This document shows, in pieces, positions 8,583 to 17,132 of a DNA stretch of 64,000 nt. Position 1 is the first letter of the stretch. Every line of letters begins with the position of its first letter. Source of the DNA: AP-15 sp963750195 (GTDB taxonomy: Bacteria > Pseudomonadota > Alphaproteobacteria > ATCC43930 > CGMCC-115725); assembly GCA_963750195.1 (NCBI GenBank), contig CAVVPS010000010.1:186001-250000 (forward strand), read 5' to 3'. Below the pieces are notes generated by a model that saw only the letters and a program-made list of their open reading frames with translations, was not told the origin of the DNA and ran no database searches. The position numbers and the translations under genes were made by a program.

Positions 8583-10064
8583 TTACCCGCCCGCCGCAGG
8601 CAGTGCCACGAATCGGGTGTTGCCGTCGCGCTCGACGCGGACTAGGAGATCTTTGCTTCCCGTCTTGGTCGAGACCGTCGCTTTCTGCTGTACCTCCTCC
8701 AGTGTCGCGACCGGCGCGCGGCCGATCGCGACGACGAGATCGCCTGGGCGCAACCCCTGTGTCGCGGCCGCGCTATTCGCCGGCACATCGATGATGACTA
8801 TCCCCTTTGCCGCCTCCGGCAGGGAAAACTGCTTGCGCAGGTCCTCGGTCAACTTGGCGACCTTGAGACCAAGCGCATCGACCGTCGGTGGCGGTTTCGG
8901 CTTTTCCGGTTCCGGCGGGGGTGGCGGCGGACGATTCGGGTCGAGGGCTGCGACCTTGAGCGTGACGTCGTGCTCCTTGCGGTCGCGCCAGATCGTCATC
9001 TTGACTGCTGCGTTGGGCGGCGTGCCGGCGACGAGGAGAGGCAGTTGCCGGCTGCGGTCGATCGGCTTACCGTCATAGGTCAGGATTACGTCACCGGGTT
9101 CCAGTTTTGCCTGGGCCGCGGGGCTCGCTTGGTCGATCGTCGCGACCATTGCGCCACGGCTTTTGTCCAGACCGACAGCTTCGGCCAGTGCATCGGTGAC
9201 CGGCTGAATGCGCGCCCCGATCCAACCGCGCTCGACTTTGCCAGTTGCCTTGAGCTGATCGATGATCGGCCGCGCAAAAGCAGAAGGCACCGCAAATCCA
9301 ATGCCGATCGACCCTCCGGATGGCGAGTAGATCGCGGTGTTTATTCCGATCACCTGCCCAGCAAGGTCGAACATCGGGCCGCCCGAATTGCCGCGGTTAA
9401 TCGATGCATCAGTCTGCAGGAAGTCGTCGTAGGGTCCCGAATGAATGTCGCGTGCCGTAGCCGAGATGATGCCTGAGGTGACCGTACCACCGAGGCCGAA
9501 AGGATTGCCGATCGCGAGCACCCAATCTCCGACCCGGGCCTTGGTTGAATCGCCCCAAATTGCCGCAGGCAGCGGTTTCGCCGCGTCGATCTTCAACAGG
9601 GCCAGATCGCTGACCGGGTCGCGCCCGACCACCCGCGCCTGTAAGGCCGTGTTGTCGGACAATGTGACGGTAATCTGATCGGCATTGGCTATCACGTGGT
9701 TGTTGGTGACGATCAGACCCGAAGGATCGATGATGAACCCCGACCCGAGCGACGCGACCGGCGGCGCCAAACCGTTCGGGCTGCCCGGCGCCCCGTTATC
9801 GCCGAGAAAGTCGTGGAAAAACTGGTCGAGCGGCGAGCCCGGCGCGGGGGCCTGACCTTGGGGGGCATCCTTCGGCAGTCCTGCGACGCCGGCCTGGGTG
9901 GTCGAGATGTTGACCACCACCCCGAGGAGCCTTGCGGCGAGATCAGCGAAGACTTCGGAAAACGGCATGTTTGCCGGCGGGTCGGCGCGGCCCGGCGCCG
10001 CCGCGATCACCAACGCAATCGACAATGCCGCCCGCAACGCGCCTCGGCGGCCTACCACTTTCAC
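8583..10064 (-). CDS. Periplasmic serine protease HtrA/DegP family, copy 2
   Basis: A 493-residue secreted protease with the same plan as copy 1. The signal sequence (hydrophobic core ALSIALVIAAA) is likely cleaved after GRA near residue 27. The triad is His123 (TNNHVI), Asp153 (VSDLALLKI) and Ser227 (RGNSGGP), with the same spacing as in copy 1. PDZ1 lies at about 270-360. A striking proline run (RPPPPPPEPEKPKPPPT) then links to PDZ2 in the last 100 residues; copy 1 lacks this linker. The start codon is GTG, eight bases after AAGGGA. It converges on the IOR gene with only 15 bases between stops. Presumably it shares envelope quality control with copy 1, perhaps with different regulation or substrates; that division is inference. 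Confidence 0.94.
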   Translation of the reverse strand: MKVVGRRGALRAALSIALVIAAAPGRADPPANMPFSEVFADLAARLLGVVVNISTTQAGVAGLPKDAPQGQAPAPGSPLDQFFHDFLGDNGAPGSPNGLAPPVASLGSGFIIDPSGLIVTNNHVIANADQITVTLSDNTALQARVVGRDPVSDLALLKIDAAKPLPAAIWGDSTKARVGDWVLAIGNPFGLGGTVTSGIISATARDIHSGPYDDFLQTDASINRGNSGGPMFDLAGQVIGINTAIYSPSGGSIGIGFAVPSAFARPIIDQLKATGKVERGWIGARIQPVTDALAEAVGLDKSRGAMVATIDQASPAAQAKLEPGDVILTYDGKPIDRSRQLPLLVAGTPPNAAVKMTIWRDRKEHDVTLKVAALDPNRPPPPPPEPEKPKPPPTVDALGLKVAKLTEDLRKQFSLPEAAKGIVIIDVPANSAAATQGLRPGDLVVAIGRAPVATLEEVQQKATVSTKTGSKDLLVRVERDGNTRFVALPAAGG

Positions 10065-10182
10065 GAGACCTGTCCCTTCCCCCGGACTATGCCATGCTTT
10101 ACCGCAGGGGATCTAGCGCTGGCGTTCCTGCGGCGCTCGATATGAAATGGCGGCGGGGAGCTTGGCAAGACGGAAGCACGAC

Positions 10183-11475
10183 GTGACGATACTCGATGAT
10201 CGGGCGGCCGGGGAGTTTTTGCGGGCCCTGTTCGATGCTGCTCTCGCCGCGGCCGATCCTGATCGGGCGCTGGGCGGTCGGATCCCCGCGGCGGTCCGCG
10301 GACGCACCGTCGTGGCTGGCGCAGGCAAGGCGGCGGCGGCGATGGCGCGCGCCTTCGAGACGAGGTGGCCCGGTCCACTGGAAGGCCTCGTCTTGACCCG
10401 CTACGGTCATGCTGTTCCCTGTGACCGGATCGAAATCCTCGAAGCGAGCCATCCTGTGCCCGACGCTGCGGGAGAGCGCGCGGCCCGGCGGATCCTCGAG
10501 CTCGCCCATGGGCTTGGGCCCGACGACCAGTTCGTGTTTCTGGCTTCGGGAGGCGGCTCGGCGCTGCTTGCCTTGCCGGCTCCGGGCCTTACTCTGGGCG
10601 ACAAGCAGGCGGTGACGCGTGCGCTGTTGCGCTCGGGCGCGACCATTACCGAGATCAACACGGTGCGCAAGCATCTCTCGGCAATCAAGGGGGGCCGGCT
10701 TGCCGCCGCCGCGGCGCCGACACGGATTGTTACCCTGGCCATTTCCGATGTTCCCGGCGATGACCCCGCAGTGATTGCCTCGGGGCCGACGGTGCCCGAC
10801 GCGACGACTTTTGCTGATGCCCGAGCGGTGCTGGCGAAATATGGCATCAGCGAGCCTGCGGCTGTCATCGCGCACCTCGCGGCGCAGCGGAGCGAGACCC
10901 CGAAACCCGATGACCCGATCTTCGCGCGGACGCGCTTCGAGCTGATCGCGAGCCCACAGGAATTGCTGCGCGCCGCCGCCGCCGTCGCGCTGCGGCAAAA
11001 CATCACGCCGATCGTGTTGAGCGATCGGATCGAGGGCGAAGCCCGCGACGTCGCCCTCGTTCACGCCGCGATCGCCCATCAGCTGCGCGCCGGAGAGTTC
11101 CGCGTAGGGGACCGGACGGTGCCGCTTCCCGCTGTGTTGTTGTCGGGCGGCGAGACCACCGTAACCGTCAGGGGCCACGGCCGCGGCGGGCGCAACGTCG
11201 AGTTCCTGCTGGCGCTTGCCGTGGCGCTCGACGGGGCCGAAGGAATTTCGGCGATCGCCTGTGACACAGACGGCATCGACGGAACTGAAGACAATGCCGG
11301 GGCGATCGTCTATCCGGGCAGTATCGCGCGTGCCGTGGCCCGCGGGATCGGGGCAACCGCTGCTCTCGCCGACAATGACGGGTACGGGTTTTTCGCTGCC
11401 CTCGGCGATCTCATCGTAACCGGCCCGACACTGACCAATGTCAACGATTTCCGGGCGATCCTGGTCGATGGCTGA
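10183..11475 (+). CDS. Glycerate 2-kinase (MOFRL / GckA-TtuD family)
   Basis: About 430 residues of the DUF4147-MOFRL family, whose characterised members phosphorylate D-glycerate to 2-phosphoglycerate; older annotations call it hydroxypyruvate reductase. The N-terminal half has VVAGAGKAAAAMARA and FLASGGGSALLALPAPG. Then come the conserved LAISDVPGDDPAVIASGPT and, in the MOFRL half, LLSGGETTVTV, GRGGRNVEFLLALA and CDTDGIDG. I prefer the GTG at 10183, which follows GGAAG at a good distance and gives the family-like N-terminus VTILDDRAAGEFL. The frame is open to an ATG at 10147 without a ribosome site. Pyruvate kinase follows 23 bases downstream, which fits an operon feeding 2-phosphoglycerate, via enolase, to pyruvate. 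Confidence 0.92.
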   Translation: MTILDDRAAGEFLRALFDAALAAADPDRALGGRIPAAVRGRTVVAGAGKAAAAMARAFETRWPGPLEGLVLTRYGHAVPCDRIEILEASHPVPDAAGERAARRILELAHGLGPDDQFVFLASGGGSALLALPAPGLTLGDKQAVTRALLRSGATITEINTVRKHLSAIKGGRLAAAAAPTRIVTLAISDVPGDDPAVIASGPTVPDATTFADARAVLAKYGISEPAAVIAHLAAQRSETPKPDDPIFARTRFELIASPQELLRAAAAVALRQNITPIVLSDRIEGEARDVALVHAAIAHQLRAGEFRVGDRTVPLPAVLLSGGETTVTVRGHGRGGRNVEFLLALAVALDGAEGISAIACDTDGIDGTEDNAGAIVYPGSIARAVARGIGATAALADNDGYGFFAALGDLIVTGPTLTNVNDFRAILVDG

Positions 11476-11498
11476 AAGGGCTTGCTGAGGAGACGGAG

Positions 11499-12917
11499 AT
11501 GCGGCGGCAGCGCAGCGCAAAGATCGTCGCAACCCTCGGCCCGTCGAGTTCGACGCTCGAGCAGATTCGCGCGTTGTTCGAGGCCGGCGTCGACGTCTTT
11601 CGCCTCAATTTCAGCCACGGGACGCATCGCGAGCATCTCGCTCGATTTGAGGCGATCCGGCAGGTCGAGCACGAGACCGGGCGGCCGATCGGCATTCTCG
11701 CCGATCTGCAAGGGCCAAAGCTGCGCCTCGGCACCTTCGAGGCAGGTCGAATCGAGCTCACCGCCGGCGCTCGTCTACGCCTCGACCTCGATCCGTGCCC
11801 CGGCGACCAGACCCGCGTGCCGCTGCCCCACCCCGAGATCTTCGCGGCGTTGCAGCCGGGTACCCAATTGCTGCTCGACGACGGCAAGGTGCGGCTCGAG
11901 ACCGAGACCTGCGGCGCCGGGTTTGCCGAGACCTTGTGCCGGGTCGGCGGACCGCTCTCGGACCGCAAGGGGGTCAATGTCCCGAACGCGGTGCTGCCAA
12001 TGTCGGCAATCACCGAAAAGGACCGCGCCGATCTCGCCTTCGCCCTCGATCACGGCGCCGACTGGATCGCATTCTCGTTTGTTCAACGCCCCGACGACGT
12101 GGCGGAGGGCCGCAAGCTGGTGGGCGGGCATGCCGGCGTCATGGTAAAGCTCGAAAAGCCCGCGGCGATCCAGCGTTTGTCGGAAATCATCGAGCTTGCC
12201 GACGGACTGATGGTGGCGCGTGGGGACCTCGGGGTCGAGATGCCACCGGAGGATGTGCCCAGCGTGCAAAAACAGGTCGTGCACGCCTGCCGAGTCGCCG
12301 GCAAGCCGGTGGTCGTCGCGACCCAGATGCTTGAATCGATGATTACGTCGCCGACGCCAACCCGCGCCGAAGCCTCCGATGTGGCCACCGCGGTCTATGA
12401 GGGCGCCGACGCGGTCATGCTGTCCGCCGAGACCGCCGCCGGGCGCTATCCGGTCGAATCCGTGGCGATGATGAACCGGATCGCCTGTCGGGTGCAGCAG
12501 GATCCGCTCTATTTCTCGATGCTCGAGGGGACCCTGATCGAGCATGAGCATACCGCCCCGGACGCGATCAGCGCCGCCGCCCGCCAGGTCGCCAGCACGA
12601 TCGGCGCCGCGGCCATCGTTTCCTACACGACGTCGGGCGCCACCGCGTTGCGCGCCGCGCGCGAGCGCCCGGAAGTGCCGATCCTTGTGCTCACTTCGAA
12701 GCTCGGCACCGCTCGACGCCTCGCGGTGTTATGGGGGGCGCACTGCGTTCACACGAGCGACATCAAGAACTTCAACGACATGGTTCAGAAGGCGGTGCGG
12801 ATCGCCCACCGTGAAGAAATCGCTCAACCCGGGCAGCGCGTCGTCGTCACCGCCGGAGTTCCGTTCGGCACCCCCGGCGCCACCAACGTGCTGCGGATCG
12901 CCTGGGTCGACCGCTGA
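11499..12917 (+). CDS. pyk: Pyruvate kinase
   Basis: A 472-residue pyruvate kinase converting phosphoenolpyruvate and ADP to pyruvate and ATP. It opens with AKIVATLGPSS, carries FRLNFSHGTHREH in the first barrel segment, the catalytic lysine region MVKLEKPAAI (about 215-224), VARGDLGVEMP, the family signature around VATQMLESMI, and MLSAETAAGRYPVE. The B domain (about 70-170) is intact and the C-terminal domain ends in TNVLRIAWV. The start follows a GAGGAGACGGAG site. It sits directly after glycerate kinase, an arrangement common in alphaproteobacteria that connects glycerate entry to lower glycolysis. An 8-bp inverted repeat lies 23 bases after the stop. Confidence 0.97.
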   Translation: MRRQRSAKIVATLGPSSSTLEQIRALFEAGVDVFRLNFSHGTHREHLARFEAIRQVEHETGRPIGILADLQGPKLRLGTFEAGRIELTAGARLRLDLDPCPGDQTRVPLPHPEIFAALQPGTQLLLDDGKVRLETETCGAGFAETLCRVGGPLSDRKGVNVPNAVLPMSAITEKDRADLAFALDHGADWIAFSFVQRPDDVAEGRKLVGGHAGVMVKLEKPAAIQRLSEIIELADGLMVARGDLGVEMPPEDVPSVQKQVVHACRVAGKPVVVATQMLESMITSPTPTRAEASDVATAVYEGADAVMLSAETAAGRYPVESVAMMNRIACRVQQDPLYFSMLEGTLIEHEHTAPDAISAAARQVASTIGAAAIVSYTTSGATALRAARERPEVPILVLTSKLGTARRLAVLWGAHCVHTSDIKNFNDMVQKAVRIAHREEIAQPGQRVVVTAGVPFGTPGATNVLRIAWVDR

Positions 12918-12940
12918 TCGCCGCCATGCTGTTTACGTGT

Positions 12941-12976
12941 TGGGTCGATTGCGGTCCTCACGAGGGCGTCGACCCA
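12941..12976 (+). terminator. Inverted repeat after pyk, possible terminator
   Basis: TGGGTCGA pairs with TCGACCCA across a 20-base loop that itself contains CCTCACGAGG. No T-run follows, so intrinsic termination is doubtful; it could be a processing or Rho-linked structure. Confidence 0.35.
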
Positions 12977-13091
12977 GCGGCTAGCCCGATTTGTCGCATC
13001 TGCGGAACATGCTACATGCGCCGCCCGTTGTGACAGAGCCTAGCCGGCCTTTGCCCACCCCCGTCGGCTCACGCTCGTGCACGTCGAAGTC

Positions 13092-13862
13092 ATGGAATTA
13101 TCCGTCGTTATCCCTGTAAGAAACGAGGCCACGAACATCGCGCCTCTGGTCGGCGAAGTCCGCGCCGCCCTCGATGGGCTGTGCTCTTATGAGATCGTTT
13201 ACGTCGACGACGGCAGCACCGATGGAACCGCCGCCGAAATCTTGCGACTGACGCCACAGGCGCCGCAGTTGCGATTGCTCCGCCATGCGCAAAGCTGCGG
13301 GCAGAGCGCGGCGATTCGTACCGGCGTCAGGGCAGCGCAGGCAGCCTGGATCGCGACGCTCGACGGCGACGGCCAAAATGATCCGGCCGACATTCCCGAA
13401 TTGTGGAAGCTGGCCCGCGCGGCGCCGCCGGCTTCGCCGCTCTTGGTCACCGGCTATCGTCGAATTCGGCGGGACAGCTGGTCGAAGCGAGCGGCGTCGC
13501 GGATTGCCAACCGGATCCGCCGCCGGCTTCTCGTCGACGATACCCCGGACACCGGGTGCGGGCTGAAGCTGTTTTCTCGCTCACTGTTTCTCGACCTGCC
13601 GGATTTCGACCACATGCACCGATTTCTTCCGGCATTGGTGCTGCGTGCCGGTGGCAACGTGCGCTCGGTGCCGGTCAATCATCGGCGGCGCCGGGGCGGC
13701 GTCTCGAAGTACGGTGTGTTCGATCGCCTGGGCGTCGGAATCGTCGATCTATTTGGGGTGATGTGGCTGCAACGGCGAGCGACCCGTCCACACCTCCTGG
13801 TCGAGCCGTCGCCGGAGGAGCCCGCCGCAGCGTCGACGCCTGCCGTGCCGGTGCTCCGGTGA
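13092..13862 (+). CDS. Glycosyltransferase family 2 (dolichyl-phosphate mannose synthase-like)
   Basis: A 256-residue GT-A enzyme. It opens with SVVIPVRNEATNIAPLV, has the nucleotide-sugar motif YVDDGSTDGT and the metal-binding region TLDGDGQNDP, then the acceptor-side DTPDTGCGLKLFSR and HRFLPAL motifs typical of DPM1/polyprenyl-phosphate glycosyltransferases. It lacks the two C-terminal membrane helices of ArnC/GtrB-type proteins; one hydrophobic stretch (VGIVDLFGVMWL) and an Ala/Pro-rich tail end the chain. The likely role is transfer of a sugar to a polyprenyl-phosphate carrier for envelope glycans. A GTG 15 bases upstream is an alternative start. Its TGA overlaps the ATG of the membrane-protein gene that follows, so the two are probably translationally coupled. 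Confidence 0.88.
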   Translation: MELSVVIPVRNEATNIAPLVGEVRAALDGLCSYEIVYVDDGSTDGTAAEILRLTPQAPQLRLLRHAQSCGQSAAIRTGVRAAQAAWIATLDGDGQNDPADIPELWKLARAAPPASPLLVTGYRRIRRDSWSKRAASRIANRIRRRLLVDDTPDTGCGLKLFSRSLFLDLPDFDHMHRFLPALVLRAGGNVRSVPVNHRRRRGGVSKYGVFDRLGVGIVDLFGVMWLQRRATRPHLLVEPSPEEPAAASTPAVPVLR

Positions 13863-14548
13863 TGCAAAAGGAGACGGGACCTGCGACGCTCGAGGTTCCC
13901 GCGACCTGGTTTCACCGCATGGCGCGCTTGCTCCTTCTGGGCCTGCTGCTGGTTGGGGCCGTCACCGCCTGGCGCTGGCGGGCATTGTTCAGCCCGGCCG
14001 AGCTCGGCGCCATTATCGGGCGATATCCATTAGCGCCGCTGGTGTTTCTCGCCGTGCACGTTGTCGGCAGCCTGTTGTTCGTCCCGCGCACCGTGCTGGC
14101 GCTTGCTGCGGGGCTGTTGTTCGGCGTTGGATGGGGCATTGTTTGGGCCGCGATCGGTAGCGTCGCCGGCGCGGCGGCAGGATTTCTCGTCGCTCGCCAT
14201 CTCAATGCCGGTCTATTCGACCTCTATCGCAGCGATACCATCCGCTCGATCCTCGAGCGCGTGGAGCAGGGGGGCTGGCGTGCCGTTGCGGGACTGCGGC
14301 TGATCCCGGTCATTCCCCACTCTCTCTCGAATTATGGGTTGGGACTGACGCGGCTGCCGCTCGGGGGCTATGCATTTGGCTCGCTGCTCGGCCAGTTGCC
14401 GTTGACGATCGCCTATGTCGACTTCGGCGCCGCCGGCGAGCGGGCAATGCTTGGCGCCGCCGGATGGCTGGCACCTACCCTGATTGGCCTAGCCGCGCTC
14501 GCCGTGTCGCTGGCAGTACCTGCTATCGCCCGCAAACGCCTGCGTTAG
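13862..14548 (+). CDS. TVP38/TMEM64 family membrane protein (SNARE-associated / DedA-like)
   Basis: A 228-residue integral membrane protein of the VTT/SNARE-associated fold. Several hydrophobic helices are visible, including LLLLGLLLVGAVTAW near residue 25, a long one through VFLAVHVVGSLLFVPRTVLAL, and the small-residue-rich LFGVGWGIVWAAIGSVAGAA. The signature FVPRTVLALAAGLLFG is followed by the family's conserved LRLIPVIPHSLSNYGLGLT segment, which contains the key Arg and Pro. Relatives are implicated in lipid scrambling or carrier-lipid recycling, which would fit its coupling to a polyprenyl-linked glycosyltransferase, but this is inference. The ATG overlaps the preceding TGA. Its own stop codon overlaps the stop of glcF on the other strand. 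Confidence 0.88.
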   Translation: MQKETGPATLEVPATWFHRMARLLLLGLLLVGAVTAWRWRALFSPAELGAIIGRYPLAPLVFLAVHVVGSLLFVPRTVLALAAGLLFGVGWGIVWAAIGSVAGAAAGFLVARHLNAGLFDLYRSDTIRSILERVEQGGWRAVAGLRLIPVIPHSLSNYGLGLTRLPLGGYAFGSLLGQLPLTIAYVDFGAAGERAMLGAAGWLAPTLIGLAALAVSLAVPAIARKRLR

Positions 14549-15846
14549 CGGCCATCGAGAGCCCGCGGCATCGGCCCGCCGGTAGCCCAATCGAGCAGCT
14601 CGACGGTATGCACGACCGGCGCAGCGCAGCCGGGGGCGAGTTGGGTGATGCAGCCGATATTGCCGGTGGCGACGATATCGGGCCGGGTCAAGGCGATATT
14701 AGCTAGCTTGCGCTCGCGCAGTTTCCCCGCGATCTCCGGCTGCAACAAATTGTAGGTCCCGGCCGAGCCGCAGCAGAGGTGCCCCTCGGGCACGTCGAGC
14801 GCTTCGAACCCGGCCGCCGCCAACAACGCCCTTGGTCCGTCGTGAATTCGCTGGCCGTGCTGCATCGAGCATGCGGAATGATAGGCGACGCGCCGGCTGG
14901 TGGCCGCGACCTCGGGCGAGGGTGGGCGCAGCCCGATCGTCTCGATAATTTCGGTGACGTCGCGGGTGATGGCGGCGATCCGCGCCGCCTTCTCGGCATA
15001 GACTGGATCTTCCCGCAGCATGAAGCCGTAATCCTTGACCGTCGTGCCACAGCCTGAGGCATTGATCACGATCGCATCGAGCCCGCCGGCGATGCGTTCG
15101 CGCTCCCAGGCGTCGATGTCGGTGCGCGCGAAGGCCAGTGCCTCGGCCTCTTGACCCAGATGATGGACCAGCGAGCCGCAGCATCCACTGCCTCGCGGAA
15201 CGACGACTTCGCAGCCGTGGCGGGTCAACAGCCGGATCGTCGCCTCGTTGATCGCGGGGGAAAGCACCCGCTGGGCGCAGCCGGTCAGCAATGCCACCCG
15301 CATCCGCCGTTCTCCTTCGGCGGGAAAGACGCGCTGCCGATCGGTTGGCGAGGCCTTCGGGACGGAGGCTGGGGCCAGCGCGAGCAACGGCGTGAGCTGC
15401 CTTGGCAGGAATCGCGCGAACCGCTTGGCGACAACGGCGCCGCGCAACGCCAGGCGGAATCGCGCGGGCCGGGTCAACACATTGCCGAGCAGCCGTCGCA
15501 ATGCCCGCTCGGTCCAAGGTCTCTGGTATCTCTGCTCGATCCAGCGTCGGCCGTGATCGACGAGGTGCATGTAGTTCACCCCCGACGGGCAAGTCGTCAT
15601 GCAGGACAGGCAAGAGAGACAGCGGTCAATGTGTTTGACCGTGTCCGCGGTGATGCTCCCGTCTCCGGCCAGCATGTCCTTGATTAGGTAGATGCGCCCC
15701 CGTGGCCCGTCCAACTCGTCGCCGAACAGCAGATAGGTCGGGCAAGTCGCGGTGCAGAACCCGCAATGGGTGCAGTTGCGCAGGATCTTTTCGGACTGGG
15801 CAGTGTCGGGATCGGCCAGCTGCTCGGCCGAGAAATCGGTGCGCAC
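14545..15846 (-). CDS. glcF: Glycolate oxidase iron-sulfur subunit GlcF
   Basis: A 433-residue subunit that passes electrons from the GlcD/GlcE flavin to the membrane quinone pool. Two [4Fe-4S] ferredoxin motifs occur near the N-terminus, CTHCGFCTATCP and CLSCLSCMTTCP. Two cysteine-rich CCG domains follow, with GSGCCGSLVHH and HLCCGSAGTYNLL; another conserved motif is NASGCGTTVKDYG. I chose the GTG at 15846, behind GGGGAG, because it lies four bases after the glcE stop and gives the family-like start VRTDFSAEQLADPD. The open frame upstream of it is an out-of-frame copy of glcE. The last bases overlap the stop codon of the convergent TVP38-family gene. Confidence 0.95.
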   Translation of the reverse strand: MRTDFSAEQLADPDTAQSEKILRNCTHCGFCTATCPTYLLFGDELDGPRGRIYLIKDMLAGDGSITADTVKHIDRCLSCLSCMTTCPSGVNYMHLVDHGRRWIEQRYQRPWTERALRRLLGNVLTRPARFRLALRGAVVAKRFARFLPRQLTPLLALAPASVPKASPTDRQRVFPAEGERRMRVALLTGCAQRVLSPAINEATIRLLTRHGCEVVVPRGSGCCGSLVHHLGQEAEALAFARTDIDAWERERIAGGLDAIVINASGCGTTVKDYGFMLREDPVYAEKAARIAAITRDVTEIIETIGLRPPSPEVAATSRRVAYHSACSMQHGQRIHDGPRALLAAAGFEALDVPEGHLCCGSAGTYNLLQPEIAGKLRERKLANIALTRPDIVATGNIGCITQLAPGCAAPVVHTVELLDWATGGPMPRALDGR

Positions 15847-15850
15847 GGGC

Positions 15851-17086
15851 TCAGCTCCCCTCGACCATGCGCCCGGGGTTGAGGATGTGGCGAGGGTCGA
15901 AGCTGTCCTTGACCCGGGCCGCGAGCGCGGCGAGGGCAGGTGGCTGCGGCTCGAACACCGGGACAGCGCGGCGCAATGCCGCCGAGCCTTTGACCAACGT
16001 GGCGTGCCCGGTGCCATGCCCATCCGCGCCACGGATCGCCGTGCGGATCAACGCGGCGGCGCCATCCTCGGCCCCGTCTTTGCCCGCGGCGACCGCTATC
16101 CACAACAGTCCTCCGCCCCAGTCGACAAACCATGTCGCGTCGACGGCGCAAGCAACCGCCTCGCCGAGCTCCGCGCCACGGCTTGGCGCCACCGAAACGC
16201 GCCAGACGGTGCGATCGGCAAGACCGGCAAGCGGCTCGACATCGCGGATCGCCCCCCAGAATGTCATCGAGGCGGCGTCATCGAGCACCGTCGAATCGCA
16301 ATCCGTGGCCAGCTCAGCCAGCAATCGCTCGCGCCGGAAGGTGACGGAGGGCGGCGGCCCTTCGAGGCGAAGGGCGGCTATCCCGGGGAGATCCACCAGC
16401 GAAGTCAGCGCCGCAGTCGCGCCAGGCGGCAGATAGGCAGCACCCGAGACCTCGTGCGGCGAGGCGAGCGCCCGGCTCATCGCCCGCACCGCGGCCGCCG
16501 GATCGAGACCGCACAGCGCGACGGTCTCGGTATGCTCCGGCCGCGGCAGCACCTTGACCGTTACCTCTTCGAACGCGGCCAAGGTCCCATAAGAGCCGGC
16601 CATTAGTTTTGAGAGATCGTATCCGGTCACGTTCTTTACGACCTTGCCGCCGGATTTGAACACCTCGCCCCGACCACTGACGCCGCGGAAGCCAAGGAAA
16701 TGGTCGCGCGCCGCCCCCGCCTTGATCCGCCGCGGTCCGCTCAAATTACAAGCAAGCATCCCGCCCAAGGTCGGGCGCCCCTCTGGCGTCCCCAGCAGCG
16801 CCCGCCAATCAGGCGGCTCGAAGGCAAGCATCTGACGTGCCGGAGCCAGCGCCGCCTCGATTTCATCGAGCGGGGTTGCCGCCGCAGCGGTCAGAACCAG
16901 CTCATTCGGCTGATAATCGCGGATCCCGGAGAGTTCGGATAAATCGATCGTGCGCGGCACTTGCAATGGCCGGCCGAGCCCGCGTTTGCTGCCGCCGGCT
17001 ACGAGTTCGCCCGGCTCTCCGGCCGCCAATGCCTCCGCCACCGCATCGCGCAGTTCATTGATCGAGGTCGGCAGGAGCCGGGTCAT
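15851..17086 (-). CDS. glcE: Glycolate oxidase FAD-binding subunit GlcE
   Basis: A 411-residue, shortened FAD/PCMH subunit of the three-part glycolate dehydrogenase (glycolate to glyoxylate). The FAD-binding region shows GGSKRGLGRP, GRPTLGGMLACNLSGPRR and the conserved KSGGKVVKNVTGYDLSKLMAGSYGT, here quoted in overlapping parts. It ends in FDPRHILNPGRM, as family members do. The start at 17086 gives MTRLLPTSINELRDAVAEAL, although the upstream ribosome site is weak; the open frame before it lies opposite the GFA-family gene and is not credible protein. It is followed four bases later by glcF. It is separated from glcD by the oppositely oriented GFA gene, so glcEF must have its own promoter or rely on read-through. 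Confidence 0.94.
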   Translation of the reverse strand: MTRLLPTSINELRDAVAEALAAGEPGELVAGGSKRGLGRPLQVPRTIDLSELSGIRDYQPNELVLTAAAATPLDEIEAALAPARQMLAFEPPDWRALLGTPEGRPTLGGMLACNLSGPRRIKAGAARDHFLGFRGVSGRGEVFKSGGKVVKNVTGYDLSKLMAGSYGTLAAFEEVTVKVLPRPEHTETVALCGLDPAAAVRAMSRALASPHEVSGAAYLPPGATAALTSLVDLPGIAALRLEGPPPSVTFRRERLLAELATDCDSTVLDDAASMTFWGAIRDVEPLAGLADRTVWRVSVAPSRGAELGEAVACAVDATWFVDWGGGLLWIAVAAGKDGAEDGAAALIRTAIRGADGHGTGHATLVKGSAALRRAVPVFEPQPPALAALAARVKDSFDPRHILNPGRMVEGS

Positions 17087-17132
17087 AATGGGACTTAACG
17101 CCTTAAAGCTGGGCGTGCAAAGGAGATGTGCG

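Noticed and set aside
10099..11532. Minus-strand open frame of 477 codons opposite glycerate kinase
   Set aside because: It covers the conserved MOFRL coding sequence in antisense and crosses into pyk; no family resemblance.
12941..12976. Riboswitch or small RNA after pyk
   Set aside because: Only a simple 8-bp inverted repeat is seen, partly repeating TGGGTCGA from the end of the pyk coding region; no further conserved structure could be recognised.
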